From Simkania sp. (GTDB lineage Bacteria; Chlamydiota; Chlamydiia; Chlamydiales; Simkaniaceae), in contig JANQSR010000070.1 of NCBI GenBank assembly GCA_028279205.1, forward strand, positions 1-7,328: a stretch of DNA of 7,328 nucleotides, given 5' to 3'. The notes below the pieces were generated by a model. The model made no database searches. It had not been told where the DNA came from and worked only from the letters and a program-made list of their open reading frames with translations. The position numbers and the translations under genes were made by a program. Shown here piece by piece: positions 1-6,383 of the stretch. Position 1 is the first letter of the stretch. Each line of letters opens with the position of its first letter.

Positions 1-206
1 ATAAAAAACTGCTCAAGCGAAGAGAGTCAATAGAGCCTCACATCGGACAGATGAAAAACGTAAGGAAAGTTGGGACGAAATTATCTAAAAGGACGTTTAG
101 GTGATTGCCTAAATGCACTGCTGTGCGCGGGTAGGGCACAACATGAAGTTGATCCTTCGCCGCATCGCTTCCTCACCCGACGGGATCACAAACATCTCCA
201 TCAAAA
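1..206 (+). repeat. Long direct repeat, left copy (pairs with 7123-7328)
   Basis: Bases 1-206 align without any gap to 7123-7328, with five single-base differences by my count (near 23, 78, 92, 128 and 166). Both are parts of the same decayed IS5-type element in the same orientation, so they bracket the lgt-to-acpP segment as direct repeats. Both probably extend beyond the window. Because the copies are not identical, this is not simply one assembly overlap joined end to end. Confidence 0.95.
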
Positions 207-294
207 CAGCCACTAGGCATTCCCCCTTAGTACCCTCGCGGCCCAAAAACAGCCTGATAAAATTTGCAAAATTAGAGATTTTCAGAGGCGACTA
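175..294 (+). repeat. 120-bp IS-tail block, copy 1
   Basis: This block starts at ACCCGACGGGATC and runs to CGACTA. It recurs at 6264-6383 with four differences and no gap, and its first 32 bases recur at 7297-7328. It forms the 3' part of the IS remnant here and carries the probable right end of the element (AAATTTGCAAAATTAGAG, then TTTTCAG). No matching left terminal inverted repeat is in the window, so the true IS end is inferred. Confidence 0.85.
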
Positions 295-305
295 ACTCTG
301 CATCT

Positions 306-1385
306 TCAGTCTATTCTACCGCCCCTTTTCTTAGCATTAAAAAAATGACTGATTGTCAAAAAGAGACCGCCGAGCAAAATACAGGGCACACTCAAGTACT
401 GTCCCATCGTCAATGCATGTCCAGATAGATGGAAGCTCTGCTCTTCTTTGATGAATTCGATTAAAAACCGGAAGAGAAAAGTCGCAATGAAAAAGAGACC
501 CGCTATCCTACCCAAAGGGAATAACAGCCTGGGAAACAAGCGAAAAAAGAGAGTAAAAGAGAGCAAGTAAAAAAGAGCTTCATAGAGTTGGGCAGGATGA
601 CGGCGCAAAAGGGGAAGACCACCTGCAGGGTTTACAAAAACGAGACCCAAAAAGGAGGAGGTCGCCTTACCAACCACTTCCTGGTTGATGAAATTGCCCA
701 AACGGACGAACGCTCCTACAAGCAGCGCGGGGATGGTAAGCAAATCGACCATCCTAAAAAAAGGGATTTCGGTTTTCACTCTCTTCTTGCGCAAGTAAAA
801 AAAAGCAAGCGCGACCAAGACCCCCAAAACAGCGCCATGACTTGCAAGCCCCCCTTTCCATACTTTGAAGATCGAGAGAGGGTTTGAGAAATAGTAGGAA
901 CAATTTTCATAGAGCAAAACATGGCCTAGACGGGCTCCTGCCACCACCCCAGCAATAATGTAGAGAGTGAGCTGATCCGCAAACAGTCTGCTCTTCTTCT
1001 TTAGACTCAAGACAGAGTTACCGAGCCTTTTTTCGATCAAAATTCTGTTCCTAAAACGGCCAAAATCTTTTTCGCAAAGATGTTTTTTGGCGAAACGGAG
1101 CAAAGAGGAGGGAGGAGGATCCCCTTCTTGTTTTTTTTCTAACCGCTCATTGAGCCTTTTTAAGATCGCTTGGCGGCTCTCTCCCCCCTTGGACAGATGG
1201 TTCCAGTTGAGAACATCACTTGGCTTGAACTCGCACTCGAAACAGAAAAGACGTTGAAGGAGAAGGCGAAAGAAGTAAAAACCAACGGCAAAGCCGAAGG
1301 CAAAGAGAATCCCGTACCACGCGACGGGATGGTGCACAAAGGGTAGATAGAATGCCACTGGATCGGGATTCCAATGCAAATACAT
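306..1385 (-). CDS. lgt: Prolipoprotein diacylglyceryl transferase with cytoplasmic insertion
   Basis: Lgt moves diacylglycerol from phosphatidylglycerol to the lipobox cysteine of prolipoproteins in the inner membrane. The 359-residue product has the family marks: WYGI near residue 23 (essential-Tyr region), GARLGHVLLYE (150-160), the His of ASHGAVLG (H183, usually HGG), VRLGNFINQEVVGK (227-240, with R228 and E236 matching the catalytic-region Arg and Glu), HPAQLYEA (263-270), FRFLIEF (305-311) and LTMGQYLS (325-332). Family members are usually about 260-300 residues; here about 70 charged residues (roughly 58-130) sit between the first and second membrane helices, a loop that is cytoplasmic in E. 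coli Lgt. The start is the ATG at 1383-1385, with GGGGAG (complement of 1395-1400) 9 nt upstream. It appears monocistronic with its own promoter. An IS remnant lies immediately downstream. Confidence 0.96.
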   Translation of the reverse strand: MYLHWNPDPVAFYLPFVHHPVAWYGILFAFGFAVGFYFFRLLLQRLFCFECEFKPSDVLNWNHLSKGGESRQAILKRLNERLEKKQEGDPPPSSLLRFAKKHLCEKDFGRFRNRILIEKRLGNSVLSLKKKSRLFADQLTLYIIAGVVAGARLGHVLLYENCSYYFSNPLSIFKVWKGGLASHGAVLGVLVALAFFYLRKKRVKTEIPFFRMVDLLTIPALLVGAFVRLGNFINQEVVGKATSSFLGLVFVNPAGGLPLLRRHPAQLYEALFYLLSFTLFFRLFPRLLFPLGRIAGLFFIATFLFRFLIEFIKEEQSFHLSGHALTMGQYLSVPCILLGGLFLTISHFFNAKKRGGRID

Positions 1386-1416
1386 TTTAATTTTCTCCCC
1401 AATATTAGATTAACCC

Positions 1417-1446
1417 ATTATAAAAAACATTGAAAATCTTTTTCAA
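1417..1446 (-). promoter_or_regulatory. Predicted sigma-70-type promoter of lgt
   Basis: On the minus strand TTGAAA (1441-1446), an 18-nt spacer and a perfect TATAAT (1417-1422) lie about 32 bases upstream of the lgt ATG. The 5' leader would be about 25 nt and contains the GGGGAG ribosome-binding site. The -35 box lies inside the hairpin at 1429-1447. Confidence 0.65.
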
Positions 1447-1447
1447 T
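1429..1447 (-). terminator. Hairpin with T-run downstream of the 1495-2028 gene
   Basis: The plus strand shows an exact 8-bp stem with a 3-nt loop (ATTGAAAA, TCT, TTTTCAAT). On the minus strand the stem is followed by G and TTTTTT, the layout of an intrinsic terminator for the membrane-protein gene ending at 1495. The stem is AT-rich and so would be weak. It overlaps the predicted lgt promoter. Confidence 0.5.
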
Positions 1448-1494
1448 ATATTTAATTTATACTCAGGAAAATTATTAGATATTAGTTTATACCT

Positions 1495-2028
1495 CTATTT
1501 CTTCGTGTGCGAATGTTCGATTTTCGATCTAGCCTCCGATTTCTTGCTTCTCGAGAGGGTGAATGCCTCCCGAAAGTAAAAAATCGCACCGTTGATGAGA
1601 GCAAAACCGACAAAAGAGTCGATCCCCCCTTTTACATCGAGGGGCAACGGAGTGAGTTTTAATCCAAAACCAAAAGCAATCATTAAAAGAAGGAGAAAGT
1701 AATAAGCCTTAGGATAAAGGTCTTTTAAGGGAAAGGTCAGAGGTAAAGAGCAGATGTGTCTAACGATCCGTGTGACCGACCTGTTTAGAATAAAGCACCC
1801 CTTTAAAAAGCCTAAAAGGAAGGAAACGCCCAGGAGGGCTATGATCCCCTTCTGCACACTACCCGTCCACAAAGAGAGAAAGGGGATCAAAACAAGAGGG
1901 CGATCTTTGTGATCCGACATCCCGTGCAGAGCCAAGAGAAGGTAGGATACTCCTTTGAAGAGCAAAAAAAGACCCGCAATCAACCAGGTGCACCCAGACA
2001 GGATAATCGCGAAGCGGCGATTCAGCAT
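1495..2028 (-). CDS. Conserved-looking hypothetical membrane protein, four helices
   Basis: I do not recognise a named family. The 177-residue product has four probable membrane segments: about 7-33, 57-78, 106-124 and 134-152. Between helices 2 and 3 is a pattern that looks conserved, GFLKGCFILNRSVTRI (73-88), and before helix 4 LPLDVKGGIDSFVGFALING (128-147). The C-terminus (about 158-177) is short, basic and polar (SRSKKSEARSKIEHSHTKK). This suggests an inner-membrane protein with a cytoplasmic tail. The start is the ATG at 2026-2028; only a weak AAGA-type ribosome site is visible. It lies upstream of lgt on the same strand, but a hairpin/T-run and a separate lgt promoter lie between, so joint transcription is not required. 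Nothing suggests a specific function. Confidence 0.85.
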   Translation of the reverse strand: MLNRRFAIILSGCTWLIAGLFLLFKGVSYLLLALHGMSDHKDRPLVLIPFLSLWTGSVQKGIIALLGVSFLLGFLKGCFILNRSVTRIVRHICSLPLTFPLKDLYPKAYYFLLLLMIAFGFGLKLTPLPLDVKGGIDSFVGFALINGAIFYFREAFTLSRSKKSEARSKIEHSHTKK

Positions 2029-2057
2029 AAAAAAATCTTAAGCAGTCAACTATTTCT

Positions 2058-2085
2058 TTGATTTAACCTTAATAGAGCTTATAGT
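2058..2085 (+). promoter_or_regulatory. Predicted promoter of the PIN-TRAM/acpS operon
   Basis: TTGATT (2058-2063), a 16-nt spacer and TATAGT (2080-2085) lie in the 120-bp divergent gap, about 64 bases upstream of the ATG at 2149. An AAAGAG ribosome-binding site is at 2135-2140. No convincing promoter was seen for the divergent gene ending this gap on the minus strand. Confidence 0.4.
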
Positions 2086-2148
2086 TATTTGTAAACCTTC
2101 TGCTACCAACTCGAACGATTGTACAAAGTTTAGTAAAGAGTTCTATTT

Positions 2149-3255
2149 ATGAATATTTCCCTCGCTTTCATTCGCATTTTCTTTGCAATCATTTCGATTT
2201 TTTTCATGACAACTCATATGTTGTCACCTCCAGAAGGGGTGATTGGAGTCAAAGCCTTGATCGGGATTGTAATCGGCCTCGTTTTCAGCCTGTTGCTCTT
2301 CGGTTTTGATATTCTTTTTCGCAGATTTAACCTTCGCTCTTTCAATATCGCTGTTATTGGACTTTTTATCGGTTATCTGATGGGACAGGCACTTGTGATC
2401 ATCTTTCATGCTATTCTCAATTTGAGTTCAATTCCAAATCTTTTAAAACCTCAGGTTCTGGAAATCATCAAGACCGCTCTTTTCCTTTTTGGCACCTATT
2501 TAGGTGCGATCATGACACTTCGAACCTCAAATGAGCTCTACATCAGCATCCCCTTTGTCAAGTTTGCCCCGACAACTCAAAAAAAGCGAGACTTGCTCAT
2601 CGATACCTCTGTGCTATGTGATACTCGCATCATCGACTTTTGCTCGACGGGCGTTTTAGACAAACACCTAGTCCTTCCCCGTTTTGTTGTCAAAGAACTC
2701 CACGCCCAGATGGAGGGCGTAGACGAGACAAACAAAAAAAGGGCTAGACGTTGTTTGGATGTCATCAAACAAATGGAAGGACTGCCCCACTTAAGCCTTC
2801 GCTTTAATGATACCGATTTTCCCGAAACTAAAGAGATGACTGGCAAGTTCGTTCGTTTGGCACGCCTTATTGATGCCAATGTTCTCACTGCTGACATCGG
2901 AAGGATTCAGACAAGCTCTGTTGAAGATGTCCGTTTTATCAACTTGCACTCCCTTTCCAACGCCCTTAAACCTCTCATGGAAACGGGAGAGTTCATAAAG
3001 ATCAAGGTGCAACGTTACGGAAAAGAACCCCGTCAGGGGGTCGGTTATCTTGATGATGGAACCATGGTTGTTGTGAACGGGGGCGGGAATTTTATTGGAG
3101 AGATTGTCCAAACGCAGGTTCTCTCTGTTAAACATACTTCATCAGGGCGTATGATCTTTTGCAATCTCCTAGAAAAGGAGGGCATGGAGGGACGTCCATC
3201 CAAACCGAACGGAAATGGGAAAACAAATGGCAAATGGGAAAATGACAAAGAGTGA
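2149..3255 (+). CDS. YacL-like membrane PIN-TRAM domain protein
   Basis: The 368-residue product follows the layout of Bacillus YacL: four membrane helices (about 4-24, 33-53, 67-90, 104-124), then a cytoplasmic PIN nuclease-fold domain (about 147-275), then a TRAM RNA-binding domain (about 280-340). PIN signatures are LLIDTSVLCDTRIIDF (149-164, Asp152 and Asp158), LPRFVVKELHAQ (176-187, Glu183), KRARRCLDVI (197-206) and NVLTADIG (244-251, Asp249). The family's VDxKL Asp is replaced here by Thr (MTGKF, Thr231). TRAM signatures are GKEPRQGVGYLDDGTMVVV (291-309) and SSGRMIF (331-337). The last 20 residues are an Asn/Gly/Lys-rich tail. The physiological substrate is unknown; a ribonuclease or RNA-binding role is inferred from the fold. 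It overlaps acpS by 4 bases, so the two probably form one translationally coupled operon. Confidence 0.92.
   Translation: MNISLAFIRIFFAIISIFFMTTHMLSPPEGVIGVKALIGIVIGLVFSLLLFGFDILFRRFNLRSFNIAVIGLFIGYLMGQALVIIFHAILNLSSIPNLLKPQVLEIIKTALFLFGTYLGAIMTLRTSNELYISIPFVKFAPTTQKKRDLLIDTSVLCDTRIIDFCSTGVLDKHLVLPRFVVKELHAQMEGVDETNKKRARRCLDVIKQMEGLPHLSLRFNDTDFPETKEMTGKFVRLARLIDANVLTADIGRIQTSSVEDVRFINLHSLSNALKPLMETGEFIKIKVQRYGKEPRQGVGYLDDGTMVVVNGGGNFIGEIVQTQVLSVKHTSSGRMIFCNLLEKEGMEGRPSKPNGNGKTNGKWENDKE
3213..3242 (+). repeat. Short direct repeat in the 3' end of the PIN-TRAM gene
   Basis: AAATGGGAAAA occurs at 3213-3223 and again at 3232-3242, and encodes the Asn/Gly/Lys-rich tail. The second copy places GGGAA about 11 nt before the acpS GTG and may serve as its ribosome-binding region. 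Confidence 0.6.
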
Positions 3256-3620
3256 TTAAAGGTCTGGGCAATGATATCATTGAAATCGATCGGATCCGCC
3301 AGGCGATCGAAAAGCATGGAACCCATTTTCACAAGAAAATTTTCACAAAGGCAGAGATCGACTACTGCTTAGAGTATCAAGATCCCACTCTTTGTTTTGC
3401 AGGCCGTTTCTCGGCAAAAGAGGCGGTCGTCAAGGCACTTGGAACAGGTTTCGGAAAGCAGATCTCCTTCCATGAGATTTCTATCGAAAATGATGCGCAA
3501 GGTCGCCCTTACCCCCTCTTTTCAGAAAGGCTCAACCAAACGTTTGACTCACCCAGAATATTAATTTCTATTAGTCATTGCAACTCTTATGCGACTGCCG
3601 TTGCCGTTTGGATAGATTAA
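3252..3620 (+). CDS. acpS: Holo-[acyl-carrier-protein] synthase
   Basis: AcpS transfers 4'-phosphopantetheine from coenzyme A to the active serine of acyl carrier protein in the cytoplasm; the substrate ACP is encoded at 6586-6834. The 122-residue length is typical. Motifs are GNDIIEIDRI (6-15, Mg-binding Asp8), FAGRFSAKEAVVKALGTG (49-66, Glu57) and ILISISHCNSYATAVAV (103-119, His109). The start is a GTG whose last bases form the TGA stop of the upstream gene (GTGA), so translational coupling is likely. The gene ends with a TAA that overlaps the stop codon of the convergent gene on the minus strand. Confidence 0.96.
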   Translation: MIKGLGNDIIEIDRIRQAIEKHGTHFHKKIFTKAEIDYCLEYQDPTLCFAGRFSAKEAVVKALGTGFGKQISFHEISIENDAQGRPYPLFSERLNQTFDSPRILISISHCNSYATAVAVWID

Positions 3621-4375
3621 AAAATTGAGAAGGGAAATCTATACTCAATGGTTAAAGTCGCATCATGCTTTTGGAAAGGGTGTGCATGAAGCCGATGAAC
3701 GTACCCAACGGTAAAAGAGCCCCAGATTCCAAAAAGATACTGGTATCCCCCTCCAATGCCGATTGATTGATGGCTGGAGCGGCTCTCTTTGCACCGTTTA
3801 GAAATAAAATCCCCGTCAAGAAATAATTCAAATATATGGTGATGTTTGTATTTAGATTGACCAGACAAAAGGGGATGGAGGCGGGGATGACCACGGCTGT
3901 CGACACCGAGACCCAAAAAAGTATAAAAACGGTAAATCCAGCCGTAAATTTTTCCGATCTCTTTTCCTAAGCAAAGACCCGCCTCAATATTATAGGGCGC
4001 AAAGTAAGGAAATCTCGGATCATTGATGGCATGAGGGGGCACATAGAAAAATTGTCCACCAGCCGAAAGGCTGACAAGATCACCTGCTACGTCATTTAGA
4101 AACAGATGGCGAACCTGAGCGCCAACTAATCGCATCCCAAAGGATTTTTCTTGCGATTTAGAAAAACGGACCTCAACTTGACCATCCCAGTTAGGCAAAA
4201 AACTCGCGCCTATGTTGAAATCAAAAAGATGGTCAAAAGAGGAATGAGGCCTAGCATGAGTATAACGGTAAGAATAAGAAGAGCTCAAGTGGAGCTGAGC
4301 CAAAGGGGAAAACCAAGGCTTCACTTCAAATGCGAAAAGGGAGAAGGGGATGAAAAAAAGAAACGTTTTAAGCAT
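3617..4375 (-). CDS. Exported, probable outer-membrane beta-barrel protein
   Basis: No named family is recognised. The open frame extends upstream into trxB, but the supported start is the ATG at 4373-4375. That start gives a clean signal peptide (MLKTFLFFIPFSLFA, probable cut before Phe16) and has an AGGA-type site 4-5 nt upstream. The mature part of about 237 residues alternates hydrophobic and polar residues, is rich in Tyr, Phe, Gly and His, and ends in the aromatic pattern IEYRFPFSIF. A terminal Phe is typical of outer-membrane barrel proteins inserted by the BAM machinery. The start overlaps the trxB stop by 8 bases, so it is probably co-translated with trxB. Outer-membrane location is inferred; function is unknown. 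Confidence 0.8.
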   Translation of the reverse strand: MLKTFLFFIPFSLFAFEVKPWFSPLAQLHLSSSYSYRYTHARPHSSFDHLFDFNIGASFLPNWDGQVEVRFSKSQEKSFGMRLVGAQVRHLFLNDVAGDLVSLSAGGQFFYVPPHAINDPRFPYFAPYNIEAGLCLGKEIGKIYGWIYRFYTFLGLGVDSRGHPRLHPLLSGQSKYKHHHIFELFLDGDFISKRCKESRSSHQSIGIGGGYQYLFGIWGSFTVGYVHRLHAHPFQKHDATLTIEYRFPFSIF

Positions 4376-5321
4376 CAAATCCTTTTTCGGTAAGCCACCT
4401 CTCGGCATCAAGGGCTGCCATGCATCCCGAGCCAGCAGCGGAGACTGCTTGCCGATATACTTTATCTTGAACATCACCAGCCGCAAAAACCCCTGCAATG
4501 TTTGTGCGAGTCGTCCCTGGCTTAACCAAGATGTAACCAGAGGGATCGGTCTCAACTTGCTCATTTAAGAAATGGGTATTAGGTTGATGTCCGATCGCAA
4601 AAAAGAGACCCGAAGCCCTCCGCGTACTCTCTTTTTTAGTTTTTACGTTTTCCAGCGTCACCGATCCGACAACCTCTTCCCCTTCAACCTTTTTGATCAC
4701 ATGATCCCAGATAATTTCGATTTTGGGGTGTTTCATCGCATGATGAACCATAATTTTTGAAGCGCGAAGCTTATCACGACGGTGAACGATGTAAACTTTG
4801 CTTGCATATTTTGTGAGAAAAATAGCCTCTTCAACGGCTGTGTCTCCCCCACCGACGACGTAGAGTTCCTTGTCTCGAAAAATGGGCATTGCGCCGTCAC
4901 AAACCGCGCACGCAGTCACCCCTTTTTGCCAAAACTCACCATCACGCGTCCCAGGAACATCTAGACGCTTAGCTGACGCCCCAGTTGCAATAATAAGAGT
5001 TTGAGCCTTGACTTGAGTGCGACCTGACCTTACAATAAGGGGGTATGAACTAAGATCACACGCTTTGACATCCTCTGTCAGGATTTTTGTACCAAAACGG
5101 AGCGCCTGCTTACGGCAAGCCTCCATCAAAGCAGGTCCAGTAATCCCATCAGGAAATCCTGGAAAATTTTCAACATCTGTCGTCGTCATTAACTGCCCAC
5201 CGACAGGTCCACTCAAAAACCCTTCAAATAACAAAGGGGAGAGATGGGCACGAGAAGCGTAGATCGCAGCTGTAAAAGCAGCAGGACCCGATCCAATGAT
5301 TACAATTTTTCGCTCTATCAT
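4368..5321 (-). CDS. trxB: Thioredoxin reductase (NADPH, FAD)
   Basis: TrxB uses NADPH and FAD to reduce thioredoxin in the cytoplasm. The 317-residue protein has the N-terminal FAD-binding motif IIGSGPAAFTAAIYASRA (8-25), GGQLMTTTDVENFPGFP (41-57), the redox-active pair CAVCDG (Cys138 and Cys141), the NADPH domain with VGGGDTAVEEA (156-166) and HRRDKLRAS (180-188), and the C-terminal FAD motif GVFAAGDV (277-284) followed by RQAVSAAGSGCMAA (290-303). All key residues are present and the length is standard. The start is the ATG at 5319-5321, with AAGAG 7 nt upstream. The downstream gene at 3617-4375 begins inside its last codons. A weak promoter is possible (TTGATC at 5369-5374 and AACAAT at 5345-5350, minus strand). 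Confidence 0.97.
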   Translation of the reverse strand: MIERKIVIIGSGPAAFTAAIYASRAHLSPLLFEGFLSGPVGGQLMTTTDVENFPGFPDGITGPALMEACRKQALRFGTKILTEDVKACDLSSYPLIVRSGRTQVKAQTLIIATGASAKRLDVPGTRDGEFWQKGVTACAVCDGAMPIFRDKELYVVGGGDTAVEEAIFLTKYASKVYIVHRRDKLRASKIMVHHAMKHPKIEIIWDHVIKKVEGEEVVGSVTLENVKTKKESTRRASGLFFAIGHQPNTHFLNEQVETDPSGYILVKPGTTRTNIAGVFAAGDVQDKVYRQAVSAAGSGCMAALDAERWLTEKGFDA

Positions 5322-5510
5322 CTAAATTCTCTTAAAAAAGTCCCATTGTTCTAGAAAAGTTGATTTTTGATCAAGCAACACTTTGTGCCCGATAGATTTA
5401 GGCTACCAGTTCCTCCGACCGAGGCTCAACGCTCTTTCTACTTTTTTGTTTCTCTTTACTGGGATCTTGGTCATGATATTTTTCTCTTCAAAAATCAGGA
5501 GCAAAATTTT
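5322..5510. other. Divergent intergenic gap between trxB and the potD remnant
   Basis: This gap should hold the start signals of both genes. For the + side, AGGAG (5497-5501) lies 9 nt before the ATG at 5511, so the potD remnant keeps a good ribosome-binding site. No strong -35/-10 pair was seen for the + side. No RNA gene was recognised. Confidence 0.4.
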
Positions 5511-5546
5511 ATGAAAAAATCTACCTTTTTGATCCGAACTTTGATC

Positions 5547-5574
5547 CTTGGTACCTGGATCTTGGTACCTGGGT
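5547..5574 (+). repeat. 14-bp tandem duplication in the potD remnant
   Basis: CTTGGTACCTGGAT (5547-5560) is followed directly by CTTGGTACCTGGGT (5561-5574), 13 of 14 bases identical. Fourteen is not a multiple of three, so the duplication shifts the frame of the signal segment. With one copy removed, the frame reads on as GTWVGVIFIRQSENTHPL. Confidence 0.85.
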
Positions 5575-5606
5575 TGGGGTTATTTTTATAAGGCAAAGCG
5601 AGAATA

Positions 5607-5629
5607 CTCATCCTCTTTAGGGGATTGAG
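5607..5629 (+). repeat. Bulged hairpin A (left)
   Basis: CTCATCC (5607-5613) pairs with GGAT (5622-5625) and GAG (5627-5629), leaving T5626 unpaired. It resembles hairpin B at 5823-5847 in sequence (CTCATCC, CTTT, GGGAT, GAGA), in orientation and in the bulge position. Confidence 0.55.
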
Positions 5630-5822
5630 ATGAGAGCTTGCCAAAAAATCGAGAGCCCGCTAAAATTGTCGCTGAACCGCAGGACGTTGAAAGACTTGTC
5701 TCTAAAAGGGCGAATGCGGGGTTTGTCTGTGGAGTGACTGGTTGTTGTCAACCAAAAGGCCGCGGTGAAGCAGAAACCACCAGGTAAGCGCGAGCAACAA
5801 CTGGTCTGGGTCAAACCAGGAT

Positions 5823-5847
5823 TCTCATCCCTTTCAAGGGATCGAGA
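5823..5847 (+). repeat. Bulged hairpin B (right)
   Basis: TCTC plus ATCCCTT (5823-5833) pairs with AAGGGAT plus GAGA (5836-5842 and 5844-5847) across a 2-nt loop, with C5843 bulged. It is an 11-bp stem and a diverged copy of hairpin A. Confidence 0.65.
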
Positions 5848-6263
5848 GGATGTCAATCTCATTCCGATAATTACAATTGATCGTTCAACCCAGTTAGAAG
5901 AGAAAAGTCTCAATATTTGCGGTTGGCCCGAGCTCTTTTCCACCGAAATCATAGAAAAATTTGAAAAAGAGACGGGCATCAAGGTTCACATACACACCTA
6001 CGCTACAAACAAAGATATGATCCTTACAATGAAGAGAGAGAAAGGCACCAGGTATGACATTGTCACTCCCTCCGATTACACCCGTAACCTTGCTCACTAA
6101 GGAAGGGCTCATCAAACCGTTCGATCGGGACAGGATCGATTCTTTTGACGCAATCGACCCTCTCCTATTAGGACATGATTATGATCCCGATAGTCGATTT
6201 GCAATCCCCTTTCAGTGGGAAATTTTGGTCTTGGAATTGATCAAGCTATTTTGAAAAACATCA

Positions 6264-6383
6264 ACCCGACGGGATCACAAACATCTCCATCAAAACAGCC
6301 ACTAGGCAGTCTCCCTTAGTACCCTCGCGGCCCAAAAACAGCCTGATAAAATTTGCAAAATTAGAGATTTTCAGGGACGACTA
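6264..6383 (+). mobile_element. 120-bp IS-tail block, solo copy inside potD
   Basis: This block matches 175-294 base for base except four positions (two in the CATTCCCCC/CAGTCTCCC stretch, two near the right end). Here it lacks the transposase sequence to its left and joins directly to PotD-like coding sequence (KNIN). Its left edge is at the small palindrome CCCG-A-CGGG. It is the clearest disrupting event in the potD gene. The last bases of the match (CGACTA) may be chance. Confidence 0.85.

Larger units (their letters stand above)
1..294 (+). pseudogene. IS5-family transposase, C-terminal remnant (copy 1)
   Basis: This is the C-terminal part of a DDE transposase, cut by the window edge. 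Frame 3 (from base 3) reads KKLLKRRESIEPHIGQMKN, which matches the catalytic-Glu region of IS5-type transposases (usual form RRxAIEPxIGHxK). The frame must then shift to read LGDCLNALLCA (about 99-129, one extra T near 97-99) and shift again to VGHNMKLILRRIA (131 onward, one extra G near 128-131), so two +1 indels break it. After the last shift the frame stays open to a stop at 293-295. The strand is + and decay is clear. The element ends within about 12 bp of the 3' end of the lgt gene, so it apparently landed just downstream of lgt without breaking it. Family level is confident; the exact IS name is not known. Confidence 0.85.
5607..5847 (+). mobile_element. Possible hairpin-bounded non-autonomous element
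   Basis: This 241-bp segment lies between the potD signal region and its mature-domain start and does not look like PotD. It is bounded by two similar, same-orientation bulged hairpins, an arrangement known from IS200/IS605-type ends and their small derivatives. Its interior is GC-richer and foldable: TGGTTG-TTGT-CAACCA (5739-5754), and GGTTT (5721-5725) with CTG (5728-5730) able to face CAGAAACC (5771-5778). No transposase gene is present. The mobile nature is inference only. Confidence 0.25.

Noticed and set aside
113..295. Independent 60-residue gene
   Set aside because: It is the last frame of the decayed transposase; its ATG is accidental and the first part is out of the ancestral frame.
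3624..3649. ATTGAG/CTCAAT hairpin as terminator of acpS
   Set aside because: Six-bp stem with a 14-nt loop and no T-run, lying inside the coding end of the opposite gene.
4376..4564. Longer N-terminus for the barrel-like protein
   Set aside because: It lies wholly in trxB codons, has no export features, and the internal ATG at 4373-4375 gives a clean signal peptide.
5617..5982. 121-residue minus-strand reading frame
   Set aside because: It is low-complexity, Ser/Arg-rich and antisense to PotD-like sequence; no domain recognised.
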